Source: Acidobacteriota bacterium
Lineage (GTDB): Bacteria; Acidobacteriota; Vicinamibacteria; Vicinamibacterales; UBA823
DNA length: 6,078 nt
Assembly: GCA_002720285.1 (NCBI GenBank)
Contig: PBHT01000022.1
Coordinates: 16,311-22,388 of the forward strand
Direction of reading: 5' to 3'
Made by a program: the position numbers and the translations under genes. The notes beneath the pieces were generated by a model, which saw nothing but the letters and a program-made list of their open reading frames with translations, was not told the origin of the DNA and ran no database searches. The first letter of the stretch is position 1. Each line of letters begins with the position of its first letter. Shown piece by piece: positions 5,831-6,078 of this stretch.

Positions 5831-6078
5831 TCACGGGAAAATAAGGTCGATCTTCCGCCAGTCTTTCTGCGCCGAAGAACAAGTTGCCGTCCAGTCAGGT
5901 GCATGATTCAGTTGGTCAGGCACCTGCGCCGGCCAGAAACACCCGAGATGACAGTCGAACAAATCCCGCTCGACCGGAGAACAGAGCCCTGCAGTGCCAC
6001 CTTCGACGTCAACCTCCCACCCTGGGAAGAAGACGAACGAACACCCCAGAGGAACTTGAGTGTCCGGACGTAGCGGAG
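5831..6078 (-). CDS. qhpC: QHNDH gamma subunit, CTQ-bearing peptide (5' end cut by the window edge)
   Basis: The last 81 codons of a short gene end at the TGA at 5833-5831. The peptide matches the QHNDH gamma subunit, a ribosomal peptide with thioether bridges and a cysteine tryptophylquinone cofactor. Diagnostic segments are PGWEVD, CSPVERDLFDC, CFWPAQVPDQL and KDWRKID. Mapped to mature Paracoccus/Pseudomonas numbering, all cross-linked residues are present: Cys7-Glu16, Cys27-Asp33, Cys41-Asp49, and Cys37-Trp43 for the quinone. Asp33 is also the reported catalytic base. In the visible fragment these are residues 12, 21, 32, 38, 46, 54, 42 and 48. QhpD makes the bridges in the cytoplasm and QhpE removes the leader. 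The leader and start lie beyond the edge; the visible fragment begins about five residues before the expected mature N-terminus. Differences from the proteins I remember are Phe at positions 12 and 42, an extra Cys (fragment residue 66) and a C-terminus ending right after IFP. Confidence 0.93.
   Translation of the reverse strand, partial: PLRPDTQVPLGCSFVFFPGWEVDVEGGTAGLCSPVERDLFDCHLGCFWPAQVPDQLNHAPDWTATCSSAQKDWRKIDLIFP
5933..5953 (-). other. Predicted cysteine tryptophylquinone (CTQ) site in qhpC
   Basis: The Cys codon TGT at 5953-5951 and the Trp codon TGG at 5935-5933 are six residues apart (C.....W), as are Cys37 and Trp43 in the known gamma subunit. After oxidation and cross-linking these form the catalytic quinone. 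The assignment rests on alignment of the surrounding residues by eye, not on any computed alignment. Confidence 0.82.

Noticed and set aside
4699..5904. Longer qhpB frame starting at 5904 (401 residues)
   Set aside because: It would overlap the end of qhpC by about 74 bases and place 32 charged residues before a clear signal peptide. ATG 5808 has a ribosome site and starts the signal peptide.

Overview
The main content of this window is the downstream part of a quinohemoprotein amine dehydrogenase (QHNDH, qhp) operon on the minus strand. Reading right to left, it holds the 3' end of qhpC (the small gamma subunit that carries the cysteine tryptophylquinone cofactor), qhpB (a secreted beta-propeller beta subunit), qhpF (an ABC exporter) and qhpE (a subtilisin-like protease that acts on the gamma subunit). 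From memory, this is the order described for the Paracoccus qhp locus (A-D-C-B-F-E-G-R). qhpC is the decisive gene. It is short and cut by the window edge, but it retains every cysteine, acidic residue and tryptophan known to be cross-linked in the gamma subunit. The genes fit one pathway: a ribosomally made subunit is cross-linked in the cytoplasm by the radical SAM enzyme QhpD (expected upstream, outside the window). QhpE then cleaves its leader, it is exported (QhpF is the candidate transporter), and it assembles with the beta and diheme alpha subunits in the periplasm to oxidise primary amines.

The plus-strand half (about 465-2198) is a mixed region. A short relic at 620-786 looks like an amidohydrolase gene that has lost its middle: it keeps a ribosome binding site and an N-terminal metal-site motif, followed in another frame by what looks like the family's C-terminal helix. 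Next come a secreted or lipid-anchored protein of unknown function (811-1368) and a stand-alone ABC ATPase of the ModF/YlmA type (1416-2198), which runs convergently into qhpE. At the left edge, on the minus strand, is the N-terminal half of an aldo/keto reductase with its complete catalytic tetrad.

The organism is a bacterium with a Gram-negative plan, inferred from a periplasmic QHNDH and Sec signal peptides. Base composition is mixed, moderately GC-rich by eye. The amidohydrolase and secreted-protein styles remind me of uncultured Acidobacteriota-like lineages, but this is a weak impression. The left and right edges both cut genes. Nothing here indicates a phage, insertion sequence, CRISPR array, tRNA or rRNA. 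The observations most worth following are the intact CTQ cross-link pattern with local deviations, the absence of qhpG and qhpR next to qhpE, the perfect hairpin between qhpB and qhpF, and the internally deleted amidohydrolase.
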